64,000 bases of DNA from Quercus robur (Eukaryota; Streptophyta; Magnoliopsida; Fagales; Fagaceae): NCBI RefSeq assembly GCF_932294415.1, contig NC_065537.1, positions 64,370,290-64,434,289 on the forward strand. Reading direction: 5' to 3'. This document shows, piece after piece, positions 36,318-47,403 of the stretch. The notes below the pieces were generated by a model, which searched no databases, was not told the origin of the DNA, and saw only the letters and a list, made by a program, of their open reading frames with translations. A program made the translations under genes and the position numbers. The first letter of the stretch is position 1. Every line of letters begins with the position of its first letter.

Positions 36318-37634
36318 CCAGGTCGCGAATTGTGCGCGACCCAGGCTAGGCAGCACGCGACCTGGGCCGCGTGCGACCGACCCAGGCAGCGTGCGACCCA
36401 GATTGCCTCTCCTATCTGATCTGAGTCTCGCCTCTCCTATCTGATATGAGTCTCTAGATTCTTTCTCCCTTTGATCTGATTGTTGTGTTTCTAGATTTCT
36501 TAAAATTTTTTTTTTGTGTATTTCGACTTGTACAAGAGACTTGAGACTTAAAATTTTTTTGGTTTATAAATCGAGCCTTAGAGACTCGATTTCCAGGTAG
36601 GAAAAAAATGCCACATCAGACCATGGAAATCGAGTCTTTGAGACTAAATTTATAGGCTAAAATCGAGTCTTTTAGACTCGAGATACTAGTAAATAATATA
36701 GTTTGGGAACCGAGCTACTAACTATATAGTTGGAAAATTATGGTTAGTTACCCATTTTCGCCTTCAGTATTAAACAAAACCCAAAACACAAAACAAAGAG
36801 AGGGTATCGAGATTTTCAAAAGAGACTCATCGTGAGTCTTGAGATGAGAAGCTGATGATCAAGCAGATTTGGAGCTCCTCTATGGCTTCGCAAAGACGGT
36901 CCTTGGCTTCCCGGAGGCGGCGCTCGGCGTCAACATTGTCTTGGAGTGGCAGCGATGGTGGAGACCTTGCTGCTGTTGCCATTTTCGTCGCACAGTCACA
37001 GCGAGAAGAGAGGGTGGTGTGGGGAGGGTGGCGTGTGGAGGAGGCGGCAGAGGCAAATTTGGCGTGAGAGGGAGTGTGGAGTGGAGGCTATCTAAATGTG
37101 AGAGTGGAAAGTGTGAGAGTGAAAAGTGTGGGGTATGTAGGGTAGGGTTTCTAACTTTTGTTTTTATAGTCTAATTAGTTTAATTAGATATTTACTTAGT
37201 TTAATTATAGTTAATTAATCTAATGGGTTTTAAAATGCTATGTTTAAAAAGATAAAATGAAAACGTAGAAAAGCCATTAAGCTAGGGCCGGATTAATTTG
37301 ATGACTGATCTGTTTGATCATATAAACCAAAAAAGGAGGCCCAACGTATATATAAACCAAGGGAGGCCCAACACAAAGCATATATAATAACAGAGGTCAG
37401 AGGCCCAAAGCTTAAATATTTACAAACTTTATATTATATATTTAATATAATAATACAATATAATAATATATTTCGGTTCAGTTTGGTCGGTTTGGTGCAT
37501 TCAAATTTGCCATTGAAAACCAAACCGAAATTTTTGGTTTTTTATATAATAAAACCAAATAAAACCGAAAATTTTGCAGCATTTCAGTTGATTTGAAGCG
37601 GTTTTTTCGGTTCCTCAATTTTTTGCACACCCCT
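35652..37634. mobile_element. hAT-type non-autonomous transposon (1.98 kb) with nested MULE
   Basis: Flanked by the 8-bp duplication AGCATTCA (35644-35651 and 37635-37642), diagnostic of hAT. The right end reversed reads AGGGGTGTGCAAAAAATTG, and the left end begins ATGGGCTGTAATCGG (diverged). Subterminal CGGTTTCGGTT and ACCGAAA motifs recur at both ends. The core 36770-37180 is GC-richer with weak open frames and no transposase domain. A MULE is nested at 36032-36762. Confidence 0.75.
36032..36762. mobile_element. MULE with about 240-bp TIRs and iterated palindromes
   Basis: A 9-bp exact duplication TTCAGTATT (36023-36031, 36763-36771). The ends are GGTGAAAATGGG and (reversed) GGCGAAAATGGG. 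The TIRs share AACCATAATTTTCCAACTAT and AACTATATTATTTACTAG. Inside the arms the palindrome AATCGAGTCT-n-AGACTCGATT occurs, complete or decayed, about six times (36111, 36147, 36228, 36564, 36632, 36660). The centre holds a 35-bp A run and a GC-rich repeat (CGCGACC and GCGACCCAG variants, 36310-36410). There is no transposase. Confidence 0.85.
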
Positions 37635-37642
37635 AGCATTCA

Positions 37643-38247
37643 GTTTGGTTTTAGGAACGTGTGTCCCATGATACCATGCATGCATCAAGAGTAATATGGA
37701 TGGATCTGGGATAATATTAGTGGTTTTGTTTTGATTGGGGGTGGGATGGAATAAAAAAATGTGTTTTTGTTTTTAGCTGTTTGAAAATATTGAGTCATCA
37801 AAGAGTTAGGGTTAGAATGTACCTAGAATTCCAATGTAACTTAAAGTATGTACACATTTTATTTCTCTGCTCATCATCTAGATCTCACAATACTGTATTA
37901 CTCCTTTACGTTGTTTTGTGGCAAAGATTTGACTACATATCAACTTATTTTCCAATAAAAAACTAGACAAAGTTTTGTGTTTGGTGTGTATCAACACATC
38001 GGTAGAGTTCCACATTTATGTACACAACACACCAACATCACTCTGTTTCTGGTGCTCTAGCATGTGCTAGCAACATTCCGAGTGGATGGGTGTCATGCAC
38101 ACCGAGACGCAAACATGGGGGACATATGTGGAATGGTATTCTCTATAAGTTTTTTGGCATTATCGTAGCATTTGTCTTGAGCATATACACGAGCCACGCT
38201 GTGAGGAATTCCTTACCTAATCCAATCCATTGTTCAACTTCATAGTT
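37643..38247. other. Intergenic, no gene recognised
   Basis: The open stretch 38018-38245 lies just upstream of LINE coding. It has no domain I can name and may be an aberrant LINE segment. Confidence 0.35.
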
Positions 38248-39940
38248 TTGGATTAGCATTGCAGAAAATGTGTTGTTTGCTCAAGGAATTGTGATGGATT
38301 ATGATAAGGATATGGGCCAGGCCAGGTGTGATATAAAAGCAGATTTAATGAAAGCATATGACTTGGTTGGTAATTTAGTCTATAGTGTTTTGTTGCTGTT
38401 AAGGCTCCACCAATGTTTGTGCCGTGGGTCTAGACATGCCTTACTACCCCTACATTCCAGTGGGTTGTTAATGGTAGCCTAGCTGGCTATTTTTGACAAA
38501 ATGAAAAAGATGGGATTAAGACAGAAGGATCATTTGTCTGCCTATATAAATTGGCAATGGAAGTATTTTCTAGATTGACACAATATGCTATAAATGATGC
38601 TAAGTCCTTCAAGTATCCTCCTAAATGTGCAAGTTTTCATCTCATTCATCCAGATTTCGCAGATGACCTATTGTTTTGCTCTGCTGATCTAGGCACTATT
38701 AACGTTATCAGGAAGGTATTACAATTTATAAGACTTGGACTTATTAGGACTTCTTGCTAATCCAAGAAAGAGTGAAATATTTGACGCAAGGGTTCCCCAA
38801 GCTATTTAAAATCAGATTCTTAGCTAATGAGGTACCTGGCTGTTCCCTTAATCCCAAGTAAGTTGTTTGCTGAAACCACTGCTAAATTAAATCACATCTA
38901 GATAATTCTTGGACTTTAAAGAACCTGTCCTTTGCTAGAAGGCTATTATCCTCAATCTTATGAAGCATTTGAGTCTACTTGACAAGCCTTTTTGTCCTCC
39001 CCAAGAAGGTTATCACTATGATAGAGCAAAAACTTAATTGTTATTGTGGAATGGTGTAAGGGCTAAGGTGAACGGAATTAGGCCTTGAAAAGATAGAGGA
39101 TTGGAAAGAGGCAGTCATTGTAAAGCATACGTGGAACCTCTTTGTCCAAGCTGATTCCATTATGGTAGCTTGGGGTTAGGGAGAAACTGTAGAAAGGAAA
39201 GAGTGTCTGGAGTGTAAAAGTTCCACAAAGTAGCACATGGGGATAAAGAAAATTTCTTAAGCTAAGAATTAAAGCAAGATCTTTCTTAAGGTTTGCAGTG
39301 GGAGATGGGAGTAGAATTTCTTGGTGGTTGGATTTAAAGGGAATTAACCCAAAATTCCCAACTTGTGAGAAACAAAAAAAATAGAGAAAACACACGTCAA
39401 AGAAAAACAATCACATGCACAAAACAATATTTATGTGGTTCGGCAATTTGCCTACGTCTATGGAGTTGCAGAGATTTCACTATTATCAGGAAAAATACAA
39501 AGTGCAGCTACAGTGTTTCACACACTCTCAAGACGACAACAACAACAACAAAACCCTAATCACCAAAAACGGTTTCTATATCCTGCGCACAAGATTCACA
39601 ATGGGCTACAAAACGGGCCTCCGGCTTGGGCCTATCGGCCCAAGCCTCCGCTCTATGAACTAAGCCTCAGAAAATCTCCCATTAAAAACCACGCAACATT
39701 ATTTTGGGTCGGGTCAGGTCGTCAACCGGATCAAACATAACTAGACTCCACAAAGTCCAACAGGATTGGCAAAATCCTAATGGAGTTCTTTACTCCAGAT
39801 ATGGATATAAGGCAGTCTATGATACTGCTAATAATATTGAAGCTACGTTGTCGTGTCTTGGAAGATAAAAACTGGACATGGTGGCCAATAAGATATGAGG
39901 ATCTAGTAGCTATACAGAGTAAACTATCTTTGGTAAATTG
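38248..39940 (+). pseudogene. LINE reverse transcriptase pseudogene split by solo LTR
   Basis: Decayed ORF2 reading ENVLFAQGIVMDYDKDMG, CDIKADLMKAYDLV, then AMEVFSRLTQYAI, CASFHLIHPDFADDLLF (the FADD catalytic motif) and FAVGDGSRISWWLD. After the LTR at 39336-39762 it resumes as DWQNPNGVLYSRYGYKAVYD. Many frameshifts and stops; inactive. Confidence 0.85.
39336..39762 (-). mobile_element. Solo LTR, same family as 50576-50992
   Basis: Reverse-strand copy that begins (minus) TGTTGGACTTTGTGGAGTC and contains ATCCGGTTGACGACC, ATGGGAGATTTTCTGAGGCT and GTTTCTCACAAGTTGGG. The 5-bp direct repeat GGATT brackets it (39331-39335, 39763-39767). The 3' end reads TTTA instead of the ACA seen in the other copy, so its border is slightly less sure. 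It splits a LINE frame. Confidence 0.75.
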
Positions 39941-39942
39941 AG

Positions 39943-40016
39943 AGTAAGGCTGCCAACCATAATCTCTCCTAGAACCCGCAAAAAGCGGGAGCTTTGTGCA
40001 CTGAGTATGACATTTT
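39943..40016 (+). mobile_element. Au-like SINE 3' half
   Basis: GTAAGGCTGCCAACCATAAT, CCCGCAAAAAGCGGGAGC and TTTGTGCACTGAGTATGAC followed by a T run match the conserved 3' part of Au-type plant SINEs. The tRNA-like 5' half is missing (5' truncation). Confidence 0.7.
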
Positions 40017-40372
40017 TTTATATTTTTTATAAAGCATTTTCTTTTTTTCTTTTTTTTATAAAAAAAGTCAACGAGTATGAGATATTTCTATATGACCAAA
40101 ATTATTGGCCTTCTTCTACGTGGGAACCATAGACAATTTCCTAAGTTGGATAAAGGTAGAGTCAGCCTTGTCCTAACACTTTCACCAGTTAACATTAACA
40201 AAAGCTTTAAAAAAAAAATTCAAAATGTCATCCACCATGGGATCTCTGATCCCATTTTTCATAGCAAGAATCACCCCCGAATTTGAATTGACACCACCAT
40301 ACATTTCATGACAGTTTATTGAAACAGCCAGTAGAATAAAATCACAATAATCTATGCTATTCAATAATTTTT

Positions 40373-40475
40373 TTTTTTAATGATTCAATATTACAACGGG
40401 AGAGGGGATTTGAACCCTAGATGTTTCCAGTGAAAACACCCGGAGGTGCTAACCAGTTGAGTTACAAGTCAAGTC
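40373..40475 (-). mobile_element. tRNA-derived SINE
   Basis: The minus strand reads TAACTCAACTGGTTAGCACC (A box) and AGGGTTCAAATCCCC (B box), ending in an A-rich tail (the T run at 40370). It lies about 75 bp from the PIG-P stop, in the 3' flank of that gene. Confidence 0.75.
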
Positions 40476-40547
40476 TCATGGCAATCTATTCTATTCAATA
40501 ACATTATGTAATGTAGGTGCAGGACAGTCATACCTTAATGCGGATTG

Positions 40548-41417
40548 TCAATTTACATTATTAAACATGAGATAATTAATTTTATTGATGCCAATATCGG
40601 ATATGGACTCAATGGGCTGCTCATCACCATCCACTGAAGGAACAGAGCTCAATGGTTCTCTACTGAATTCATCTGGAGATGTGACAAGCACAAGATTAAC
40701 ACAGTGTTCAAAGATACACACACACAGTTTCCAATCTTCCTAAACTTCAAAAAGATCTTAAAATGCATCATAATGGAGGCCAGTTTAAGGCTTACCAAAA
40801 ATTATGTTTAAGGAAGTTGGGGAAGGAGTCGACATGAAGTTAAGGCCAATGTAAAATCCCAATGCTAATACTACAGTCACCATAAAATAAGCTGGCACTG
40901 TCAATGCCCAATGCCTGAAACAGATAAGGTTGATCTCACAACTTAAAAAGTGCAAATAATTTAACCTACCAATCCATTTTAGAGAGAATTATGGAAATAA
41001 TTATATAGTTACGTCCAACCCATGAGGGGAGAAGTTTAGAGGTTTCCTTGGTTGTTTTAGAATCCAACATTGATTATAAAAATAATAAAGAGGTATGTTA
41101 ATTCAATTAAGAGTGTAGTCCTACATTGATAAAAAAGAAGTATGGAGGTGTATCAGTTACTATAAGTAGAATTGGGGCGTTGCTTTGTGGATTTGTGAGA
41201 ATTAAAAGACAAAACTTAGTCTAATATGTTAGTGCGAGAACACCGTTGAGTATTACATTTGTGAGACTTTGTGTGGTTGTAATCCTTATTATTAATATAT
41301 TATATGCAGTGTCTTGGTGTTGTGTTTTACATTAACTTAAAAACTTTTAATTCATACATTTGGTAGATGTTCTTGTTTTAAACACAAACTTGTCAATATT
41401 TCAGATTTAGACTGCTC

Positions 41418-41480
<63 letters not shown>

Positions 41481-44400
41481 CAGAAGTTCCTTTTTTACTT
41501 TCTGTTAAATATTAGCATAGAGATGTGTTATATCATGTTGTGTATGCTAGAGTAGATGCGGAAAAGGAAGTATAGAGGAGGAACACTGAGAACACGAGGG
41601 TTACGTGGTTCAGCCTTACGGCCTACATCCACGGAGGAATCCCTTAAGGGCTACATCTTTATTATATGAGAGTGTAGTACAATAACTTCCTGTGTTACAA
41701 TGAACCCTAACATGAGTATATATAGGCGACTAAACCCTAAACTACTAGTACAAGCAGGACTGGGCTTGGACCTATTACATTGGGCTAATATGTCTAATAT
41801 ATATCTCTAACACCCTCCTTCAAACTCAAGGCGGAAGCTCGATGAAGGCTTGAGGTTGGATAAGCATGAGAAGATCACATGGAGATGCCTTGTAGAATGC
41901 CTTTGAAGAAACCACAATGAAGAATGTGCCAATTGTCCAATTTCGGAGCTTCAAATGAAGAAACAGAGGCCAAAATCGGAATCTACGCGAAAAACTGAGC
42001 AAGATAGGCCATTTTGGAAATTTTGACTTTTGGTCAAAAGTCAAAGTCAACTGGTCCAGGTCAAAGTCAACAGTCAAAGTGCTCATGGGTCAGATCCGGG
42101 TGGTCCGGGTCGGGTCGGTCCGGGTCAACGGTCAGCTAGGTGACGTGGTGCTGACGAGACGACACTGCTGACGTGGCTGATGACATGTCGCTGACGTGGA
42201 CTAGGGCTGACGTGGACGTGCTTGCGTGGCTGCTGACGTGGATTAGGGCTGACGTGTCTGATGAAGTCATCAGGTGACAGCAGCTTCAATTTCGGGGCGT
42301 GGCTGTTAATCGGCGCGTGTTCTATTTCACCGGCGCGTGTCTGGAACTTCCGAAGGCGCGTGGAGGCGCATGCAAGGGAGATTGATGCTCGGACTTCGGT
42401 GGTTTGGCAGATCGGTGAGCTACGAGGCCGTCATGGCGGCGCGTGTAACCATCGGAGAATCTGACCCTGTGAAATCGGCGGCGGCGCGTGGAGAAGTCGC
42501 TAGAAACTGCGCTAGCGCGTGGTGGCGCGTGCAGCATCGTATGACCACCAGATTCTCAGGCCAAGTAGATCGGTGGATGAGAAGGCCGTCTTGGCGGCGC
42601 GTGTGACCCAGATCTAGCCTGGGAGTCGAGAATCTGCGGCGGCGCGTGGGAATTTTCCGGAGGCTTCTGCTGCGCGTGGAGGCGCGTGGCAAGGCTTTGG
42701 GTGACCGGATTTCTGGGTTTTGGTCGCGAGAGATCTTGGAACACGTCTGTGGTTGGTTTCGTCAGGCAAGGCTTGGATTTGCGCAGATCTGATAAGTTAA
42801 GTCACGGTTTGCTTGAGTTTGTGGATCTTGGACACAGCAGTGAGCCGTGGCGGCTGCGAGATGCTGTGGAATCTAGATCCAGCTGTCAAGCATGTGTGAC
42901 TTATGATAGTGGTGTGCATGTGAGAATCTTCTTTGTTGCTAGAAATGTTTGTTTGATGCCAAGAACGGAGTTTGGCTCTGATACCATGTTAAATATTAGC
43001 AACGCGATGTGATATACCATGTTGTGTATGCTAGAGTGGATGCGGAAGATAAAGCATAGAAGAGGAACACTGAGAACACGAGGGTTACGTGGTTCAGCCT
43101 TGACGGCCTACATCCACGGAGGAATCCCTTAAGGACTACATCTTTATTGTATGAGAGTGTAGTACAATAATCTCCTATGTTACAATGAACCCTAACATGA
43201 GTATATATAGGCGACTAAACCCTAGACTACTAGTACAAGCAGGAATGGGCTTGGGCCTATTACATTGGGCTAATATGTCTAATATATATCTCTAACACTT
43301 TCTACGCCTACCCAGTAGTTCTTTAATATAAGACTTCACCCTCCACCTTTCTTTTACAAGGGCAGGAAATGTCATTTGACCCAAAGCTCATTGGCTTTCA
43401 GAAGTTTAAAAAAAAAATTAGGTCCAAATTCAACAAATGTCACCAGATTTAAAAAAATTTACAATTGGAAATGTTAAGGCATAGAAGAATTCTGAACTGA
43501 TCAAATTTAAAAGTATAACGTAGAAACCAATTTTAAATACCTGCTGGGATAGTAGGAAATTCCAATGGAATGTAGCCAATCCTCTGGAACATATGCCCAT
43601 ACCAAGAAAATAACTGCTTACAGCAATAGAGGTGTATGAGAAATTAACAGATCCCTAGTGACGCAAGCAAATCATAAAAATTTGGTTAAAATCTCTTATC
43701 ACACGCCCTTGCCATTAGGGTTGGGGGGGGGGGGGGAAGCACTTATATTGCCAAACAACAGGTAGCCCAGCATATCATATATATAACAGCTATTGGCAAA
43801 AAATCTATAGAATAAGGTTGATGTCACTGCACTTACTGCTTCTAGATATACAAAATCATTCACCAATGTAAATATTCTTCACTTGACTTCCTAAACCTTT
43901 TTGATTTAACTTATAAGAAAGTATCAAAATCGAAGATCTTAGAACTAAAGCCAGATGAATAAACTTGAATGAACAATTGCGCCACAGTATGCTGTTGTCA
44001 TAATCAATTATATATATACGCATAGAAAGTGCAGCAGTCACAGCATGCCAGAGATATAAAGATACATCTCTATGTCAGCATGACAAAGAAAGACCCACCA
44101 TTGTTTAGAGTAAGGCTCAGTTATCCAGACAACAGAATAAGGTAAAGATGAATTCAAAGATAACATCATATATATTGATTGAAACATTTTGACTTTTTTT
44201 CAGGCAAATTCCAGAAACATTTCAGTGTGAAATGTATTTTTTTTTTTTAAAAGGCATTCACTATTCCCTACAAATTAATCAAAATCAATAACCTCAATTA
44301 AGAGTTTCAAGACCCAAAGGAAATAGATAACTAAGCAACTTCGGCTAAATCATGTCTAAAATGAAGTAAAAGCATAACCAATGAATTGGACCTGCAGCGA

Positions 44401-44578
44401 TGACAGTTGTTATGGAACCAACAAACCCATAGACTTCTGATGGCTTGGGACCATGCTCTCCAGACACTCCAAACCCAGAAGTCCTCTCATCTGCATCCAA
44501 AAAGGAGACAGTTGCCCTTCTCTTCTTTGACAGACTGAGAATTCTTCTGGGACTACTGACAGAATAAGGATCTTCCAT
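40548..44578 (-). CDS. PIGP: PIG-P, subunit of GPI-anchor GlcNAc transferase (GPI-GnT)
   Basis: Minus-strand exons 44578-44392, 43613-43541, 40914-40796, 40672-40548; 504 bp, 167 aa, all GT/AG and in frame. PIG-P is part of the ER complex that adds GlcNAc to phosphatidylinositol, the first step of GPI-anchor synthesis. Residues 1-58 are a hydrophilic plant-type leader (MEDPYSVSSPRRILSLSKKR), then PSEVYGFVGSITTV begins the PIG-P domain with transmembrane 1 (VIFLVWAYVPEDWLHSIG) and transmembrane 2 (VPAYFMVTVVLALGFYIGLN). The C-terminal tail ends near INKINYLMF plus a few extra codons. Intron 2 (2.6 kb) carries a complete small LTR element, which must be spliced out. A probable non-coding 5' exon lies far upstream (about 48.2 kb). 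Confidence 0.94.
41421..41480. repeat. Poly-T tract of about 60 bp in PIGP intron
   Basis: An uninterrupted T run just upstream of the small LTR element. It could be a retroposon tail; the length may be unreliable in the assembly. Confidence 0.85.
41503..41812 (-). repeat. LTR (3' LTR on element strand)
   Basis: A 310-bp LTR nearly identical to 42987-43297. It contains a TATA-like GTATATATAGGC (in plus orientation) and the exact 5-bp target duplication at its outer edge. Confidence 0.9.
42130..42690. repeat. GC-rich iterated motif block inside the LTR element
   Basis: GCTGACGTGG-like units (about six, 42139-42260) are followed by about twelve GCGCGTG units (42312-42690) at irregular spacing. 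Open frames on both strands here are by-products of the repeat and match no protein I recognise. Confidence 0.75.
42987..43297 (-). repeat. LTR (5' LTR on element strand)
   Basis: A 311-bp partner LTR. The tRNA-Met primer-binding site abuts its inner edge (GGCTCTGATACCA at 42974-42986 on the plus strand), which fixes the element on the minus strand. Confidence 0.9.
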
Positions 44579-44974
44579 GGCTTGCCCTTTTCAAAATCTA
44601 GCATTCAAGCACACTCAAGGTGAAGTTATTGAATGCCAAATTCCCCACTGGAAGCCAAGATTCATAGCTGCAGTGAAACCCAGAATAAACACCAAAAGAC
44701 ATAAGACAACTGTAAATCCCTTTTAAACAATATGCTATCATCACCCACGAAGAATTAGACCATATAGAAATCTAAATTCAAAGTAACAGGATATTAAATA
44801 CCATGGTGCCAATGGATTCGAAAGCTATTTTTCTCATACAAGCACTCACAAAATTATCTGCAAAGTCATGAAAGTAAAAGGTCAGACTTAGAGCAAAAAA
44901 CTCCTACTTTTGCTGAGTCTAGGAGAGATGATTGGTAGGAAGCCTTAAATCCAATTTCCTATTTTTTTTAGAGG

Positions 44975-45055
44975 CAATTGCCACACTTGAACCATGACCT
45001 GTCACTTTTGGTGGAAAGCACTTGCCATTGCACTAAGTCCCGACCTTAGAGGTTG
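44975..45055 (-). mobile_element. Degenerate tRNA-derived SINE
   Basis: The minus strand contains GGGACTTAGTGCAATGGCAA (A box) and GTCATGGTTCAAGTGTGG (B box), matching the SINE family of 1163, 16501 and 18765. Confidence 0.55.
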
Positions 45056-45329
45056 GGAAAGTAATAAAGATTAAGGAACCACATCAAAAGAGAGAGAATG
45101 ACAGAGCCAAATTTAACATCACAAACAGATAAGAATACACATAATAAATATTATCCACAAACACATATGTACAGTACATATATATCAAAGAATCACTAAG
45201 ACTTTAAAAGGCTTTCTGATTGCAGGTTTCTAAGGATACATATTATTGTCAACAGAAAAGGAAACATGAAGCTAAGACCAAAACCATTTAACACTATAAC
45301 CTTTTTAGATGATTGGTGGCACAATATAT

Positions 45330-45651
45330 TGTTAGGATTGTAAATTGTATTGCTGATGTAAGCTAGTAGATTGTATTGTATTGCTGATGCAAGCTAGAAA
45401 TCTGTTTCTGGTGGTTAGTGCAGCTAGCTGCCAGCTGTAGGTGGTTATGACAGTTGGTTGTCAGTTTGAGTAGGGTTGATTGAGGAATGTATAAAAAGGG
45501 GCATTACTGTTGTATTGAGTTAGGCAATAAGAATGAACTCATTTTAGCTTCTCTCTATCTCTCTAATTCTCTAAATCTTTTCGAATTCTCTCTTCTTCTT
45601 TGGAGGCCCAGCTGACCTCGAATCCAGCTACAACTCTCTTTGATCTTAACA
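45330..45651 (+). mobile_element. Solo LTR, Copia-like (322 bp)
   Basis: Starts TGTTAGGATTGTAAATTG and ends TTTGATCTTAACA. Flanks are TATAT and TATAC (one mismatch in the 5-bp duplication). A TATA box (TGTATAAAAAGGGGC) sits near 45489, followed by a pyrimidine-rich leader. No internal domain remains. Confidence 0.8.
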
Positions 45652-46489
45652 TATACATTCACTCAATTTCTCAAAAAGCATAAAAAACATAAGAGTAAAT
45701 AAAACAAGGAAATCATTCTGTCATTAATAACCATGGAGAGTGGAAACTTCCCAAATGTACACTTTTCATTCTGTTTTATTTTCTAAATTATTGGCAAGTT
45801 ATGCATGCACTCGGTGAGTTTTTTAAACAATTACAATGGGAGGAATAACCGTATCGGTGCAAGAACTCAGTGGCAGCACTTCCTATCTTTATTTCCACCT
45901 TTCTAACAATGCAATGGAAGAAAACTGTAACTATCTATGTCTATGAACATAAAACAAGAGGATTTACATATTAGTTATGTGACCAAAATTGAAACATGTT
46001 AGTTACATGGTCACTATTGGAACTCAAGTCTTCCAATGTGAAGAGCTCGAGTTCCACTAGGAACTTAGAAAACAAAAAAAATCATCTCATAATTTTCTCT
46101 ATGGAACAAGGGTCTCTAAGTTCCAAATGTGGTCACATAAATAATAATAAGTTTGCAAAATTAGCTTAACGGGCGAAAAAAAAAAAAAGAAGCTGAAACC
46201 ATTTAATGACAATAAACCCCTATTTAGGTGGTGTGCTCATTGGTTTGAACGTGATGTAATCCAGCGGTCACATATTCAATTCACTACACTATCGGTTCAT
46301 ATGGTTTTTTTTTAAATGTCTTATAAAAGTTTCTCAAAAAAAGAAATGTCTTATGAAAAGGGAGTGGAATAGTTACCCTTCCTTGTTTACTTTTTTTTGG
46401 TAATGGGCAAGCCTAAATGGCTTGAATAGTTGAATTAGCTGAGAGAACATTTACACAATCAATTTGGGTGCATATCAAAGGCTGCATTA
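45652..46489. other. Flank with a small TIR repeat and a SINE-like stretch
   Basis: A 170-bp inverted-end repeat at about 45973-46141 (TTATGTGACCAAAATTG against CAAATGTGGTCACATAA) and a possible SINE at about 46213-46325 with weak A and B boxes. No gene was seen. Confidence 0.45.
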
Positions 46490-47106
46490 ATTACAATTGG
46501 CGAAAAACACATTTTGGTCCCTACATTTTCAGCCGATTCCCGTTTTAGTCCCTAAGTTTTTTTTTTTACCGCTTTTAGTCCCTATCCTGAAAAACGCTTC
46601 CGTTTTGGTCCCTGCCGTTACTCATTTAACAGAAATATCCTACGTGGCAAACGGTCCAACAGTAAATGCTGACGTGTCTATTAAAATAATATTAAAAAAT
46701 ATATATTTGCATTTTTAAAAATGCCATGTCAGCAATTTAATTTTTGAAAAAAGCCACATCAGATAAAAATAATATAAAAATTTCTAACCTAATGAATTTT
46801 TTAAAAAAAAAAGAAATTAGTTAAATTATTTTTTTTTCCTTTTTTTTGGAAGAAAATGAAGAACGTGTTCTTCATTTTTCTTCCCCAGCTAAGCTTGTCC
46901 AGAAAATAAAAAATAAAAAATTTACTTTTCTTTTCTTGCATTTTCTTAGCCAATGTAATTAAGGAATCAAATTTTAACAATCATTTCTGGTGTTCTTTTT
47001 TCAGTCAAGTTATCAAAATAGCAAAAGAGTAAGCACAAATAGAACACAGAGCATTTCCATATCAGATCTGATGCAAAACCCAAAACATAAACTAGATCTA
47101 GAACTG

Positions 47107-47311
47107 TTCACGGACAACGACAAGACATCTACACCGTCCGCTACTGCATCATCGAACGCTGCAAGAATCGCAGACCCAACACAACCGGCGGATGAGCATA
47201 CCGTATACATAGCGATTCGTGAACTTGGGGACCCACCCTTTGCGGTTCCATCTGCTAGACCGTAGTAGGATGCACTGGCTACGGTGCTACCTGCTGCAGT
47301 TGATGCCACGG
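47107..47311 (-). pseudogene. Captured subtilisin-like protease (subtilase) fragment
   Basis: The minus strand reads [38 protein letters not shown] and [20 protein letters not shown] without a stop. This is the stretch just downstream of the catalytic His (GHGTHVASTAAG) of plant SBT proteases. It has no catalytic Asp or Ser, so it is a single-exon piece of about 65 codons with no activity of its own. The open frame continues through the left TIR arm (to 47013), giving a potential chimeric 98-aa product. Confidence 0.88.
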
Positions 47312-47403
47312 ACCCTCTTGTTAAGAGGCTTTACCAGATGCAGGCCAATGGTACCCTCTTGTTCCCTGCTATTAACGTCAACGACTCCGTCACCAAGAGC
47401 AAG
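47312..47403 (+). pseudogene. Captured S-adenosylhomocysteine hydrolase (SAHH) fragment
   Basis: The plus strand reads [20 protein letters not shown] followed by NDSVTKSK, about 29 codons matching the highly conserved SAHH region before the NAD-binding domain. It directly abuts the subtilase piece (junction about 47311), and after KSK the sequence leaves SAHH. Too short to be functional. Confidence 0.88.

Larger units (their letters stand above)
41503..43297 (-). mobile_element. Complete non-autonomous LTR retrotransposon (TRIM/SMART-like) in PIGP intron
   Basis: 5-bp duplication CTTTC (41498-41502, 43298-43302). Read on the minus strand: 5' LTR 43297-42987, then a primer-binding site TGGTATCAGAGCC complementary to initiator tRNA-Met, a 1.17-kb internal region, a polypurine tract GAAGGAGGG and the 3' LTR 41812-41503. 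The LTRs start TGTTAGAG and end ATTTAACA and differ at roughly 20 of 310 positions by eye. The internal region is unusually GC-rich, with repeated GCTGACGTGG and GGCGCGTG motifs, and has no gag, protease, RT or integrase. Confidence 0.92.

Noticed and set aside
36855..37174. Two overlapping GC-rich open frames
   Set aside because: Located in the core of the non-autonomous hAT element, with no transposase or other domain and overlapping frames of equal quality.
40373..40475. A-box and B-box sequences resembling a tRNA gene
   Set aside because: No acceptor stem or anticodon arm folds; the A-rich tail and family copies show a SINE.
41421..41480. Long T tract as evidence of a large retroposon
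   Set aside because: No adjacent retroposon body; the tract may simply be slippage-expanded or an assembly-length artefact.
42261..43012. Several open frames of 60-108 codons on both strands
   Set aside because: Artefacts of the GCGCGTG repeats and LTR element interior; the last one runs into the LTR.
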